From: Gracilariopsis chorda
Lineage: Eukaryota > Rhodophyta > Florideophyceae > Gracilariales > Gracilariaceae
Direction of reading: 5' to 3'
Assembly: GCA_003194525.1 (NCBI GenBank)
Contig: NBIV01000447.1
Span: forward strand, 1 to 42,703
Length of the DNA stretch: 42,703 nt
Shown here: positions 40,872 through 42,703 of the stretch, one piece after another
Layout of the letters: each line of letters begins with the position of its first letter
Position numbering within the stretch: position 1 is the first letter of the stretch
The notes under the pieces: generated by a model
Told to the model about the DNA's origin: nothing
What the model saw: the letters and a program-made list of their open reading frames with translations, nothing else
Databases searched by the model: none
Translations under genes and position numbers: made by a program

Positions 40872-42492
40872 GACGTTCCGGGAACTAGAAGGCGTTGACG
40901 AGGATATCGGTACGTTACACTTTTGTTACAAACCGGACGCCGTACCACGCTCTGATTTTTGCAATACTACAGCCGGTCACAAGGTAAACCTTGAGGATTC
41001 AAGGCCATGAACCTGTTCCTTGCGGCGTCCTTAGTCGATACGTGGCACGTTCTATCGCGCATCACACCACTTTTGATCGCGGGTTTCAACGAGATATTGA
41101 CAGTTGAGCACCAGATCCGGAGATATTGCTAGCACTGCCGATAAGACAGCACAAAGATTGGCTTTCTCACCACGAGAGGCAAACAAGCGACGAATTCTCC
41201 TGTGAAGAGGTGAAAGAGGTGGAAAAGTTCTGCCCAACCGACAGTAGAAGAGTAGCCAGTGGCCAAATCTCTCGTGTTTCAGTAATCTGGCACTGACACC
41301 ATGATCGTTCACTGGACTCTCGCGTGCACGCCGATACAGATGGTTTAGCAACAATGCTTTTCAAACAAATGTTCGTAGGGAGAAACCAGCCTGCAAACTG
41401 GTTTCTAGTTCTGCTCACTCAGAAAACAGCGCACTCATTGATGGACTATCTGCCTGGAATCTACTCTAGCTGTTCTTAGATACAAAGTACCCATTTGAAA
41501 ACGGCCGATAGAGCATCTGACTCACGGAACAATCGGTTTTCCGACTCAGTCCACGCTTTCACAGAGCTTGCGAGGCGTAAGCGACGAAGGAAATTTGCAA
41601 ACTTGCCCTTCGCACCGTGACAGTCGTGACTCCCATTCCATACAACAAGCAGCGAGAGAGACAAAAGCAAAATCAAAAACCCAAATGGCGCAAATGCGTG
41701 TATCCTTGCTGTGGACTATGACTGTCAATAGAATTCTATTCGGGCTGCCAGTCCGCAGTGGTGAGGAAAATTCTATTGAACATGCCAAATCATCGAAACG
41801 TCGTGAAAGCTGACATGCTCTGTTTGCTCTTGTTCAGGACAGCCTGGCCTATGGCCTACTCAGTTCAGTATAAAAAGAGCCGGTTTCATCCTGACACCTT
41901 CCAGCTCTTCACTGCGTCGCGGCGCGGCCGCCGCAAGGTCCGCCGCGGTCCTTCCCTTAGGAACCACCTCTTCCGTCCTACCGGGTGAAGCCCATTCAGT
42001 CGTAACTGCTTCGCACCAATCACAGGTTTCTGGATCAAGAAAGGGGGATTGCTCTCTTTCAAAAGGGGCTTCCCTTCTAGGTGCGGGAAGACCAAGCACT
42101 TAGCGTCCGATACTGACGGCCTCGCTGTTCCACCGCCAATGAAGAGATGCTACCTGCAAAGCTCTCCAAAATGTTGCATTGTGGCCTTTCAATTTCCGTT
42201 TCTATCAGATCTTAGTACAAGACTATCTCTTGGATGTATTACTTCAATGGCAGAAAGAAGTTTCATCCGCGGGAAGTATTCGTGCGATTAACAAAAGAAA
42301 TTTTTACGACCTGAAAAGCCGTTTACCGTCATCTTCGTACGTTCAAATCTTCACAGTCTTTCCTAATCTTTCACAAGTCAACTGCGAACAGCATCTCGCT
42401 ATGCAGTCAAGGAGGACAAACGCTGTGTAATAAAGTGATGGTGGATAAGGTCTGACCTCCTCCAAATGAAGGGGAAGGTCAGCTGACGCTCA

Positions 42493-42499
42493 TTTTATA
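42493..42499 (-). promoter_or_regulatory. TATA box of the inverted C LTR
   Basis: TATAAAA on the minus strand, at the mirror position of 19068-19074. It directs transcription leftwards into the gene island. Confidence 0.65.
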
Positions 42500-42543
42500 C
42501 AGGTCTTGTAGCAGTCTGGAGACTTCTATGACTACGCTACAAG

Positions 42544-42642
42544 CTAGCTACTGTCTGTGACCATGACAGCTACAAGCTAGCTACTGTCTGTGACCATGAC
42601 AGCTACAAGCTAGCTACTGTCTGTGACCATGACAGCTACAAG
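42544..42642 (-). repeat. Three 33-bp tandem repeats in the inverted C LTR
   Basis: Exact reverse complement of the triplet at 18925-19023, with the same copy number. Unchanged copy number in two LTRs that differ elsewhere suggests constraint or recent spread of one master variant. Confidence 0.9.
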
Positions 42643-42695
42643 CCGATCACGGTGTTCAGGCGTGACTTGGCTTGTAGGCTGTCTTCTGTGTTACA

Positions 42696-42703
42696 CTCAC
42701 CCC
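42696..42703 (-). promoter_or_regulatory. Polypurine tract of the right-hand family C element (cut by window end)
   Basis: CTCACCCC is the complement of GGGGTGAG, identical to the tract before the left LTR. It shows that the right copy is a 3' LTR of an element whose body continues past the window. Confidence 0.75.

Larger units (their letters stand above)
40734..42695 (-). repeat. Family C LTR, inverted right copy (no nested insertion)
   Basis: The reverse complement of 18872-19519 plus 30747-32077, ending at the right with TTACA (the LTR start) followed by CTCACCCC, the complement of the polypurine tract. The pol of this copy must lie beyond the window. The unfilled insertion site of element B is at 42052-42056. 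The tandem repeats and TATA box are conserved. Confidence 0.85.

Overview
This is a 42.7-kb piece of a repeat-dense eukaryotic nuclear genome. The evidence is chromodomain-bearing Ty3/gypsy retrotransposons, a DIRS-type tyrosine-recombinase retroelement, a LINE RNase H fragment, a Helitron/Pif1-like helicase fragment, a hAT-like MITE and short GT-AG introns. There are no bacterial-type operons. The host lineage cannot be fixed by reading alone. A compact genome with mostly intronless genes between retrotransposon clusters would suit a florideophyte red alga or similar protist, but this is a low-confidence inference.

Layout: 1-2360 (+) is a decayed chromovirus pol (family D). 2.4-4.0 kb holds small repeats and a fragment of a PP2C phosphatase pseudogene. 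4.0-7.4 kb (-) is a decayed gypsy element related to family C. 8.17-9.0 kb (+) is a PP2C pseudogene with one recognisable 62-nt intron and an adjacent 183-bp hAT-like MITE. 9.65-14.46 kb (-) is a DIRS-like element (gag, RT/RNase H, tyrosine recombinase) with damaged catalysis. 14.5-17.1 kb has no gene I recognise. 17.13-18.87 kb (+) is a truncated family C pol ending at a polypurine tract and a long LTR.

That LTR is split by a three-level nest. Family B (19520-30741, minus, 762-bp LTRs, target duplication GAGAG) sits inside the family C LTR. Family A (25011-29969, minus, 211-bp LTRs, target duplication CAAAG) sits inside B, ten bases from B's 5' LTR. The C LTR resumes at 30747 and fades near 32077. 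A second C LTR copy lies inverted at the right edge (40734-42695) and carries the unfilled GAGAG site. The two inverted copies bracket a gene-bearing island (32.08-40.73 kb) with an intact Sel1-repeat protein gene, a 449-codon unidentified ORF, helicase and LINE fragments, and a possible WD40-like exon.

In A, B and the DIRS-like element the long reading frames stay in register but are broken by nonsense codons. Every one of these could arise by a single C-to-T change from a CAG, CAA or CGA codon. The only gene I judge likely functional is the Sel1-repeat gene; the 449-codon ORF is possible.
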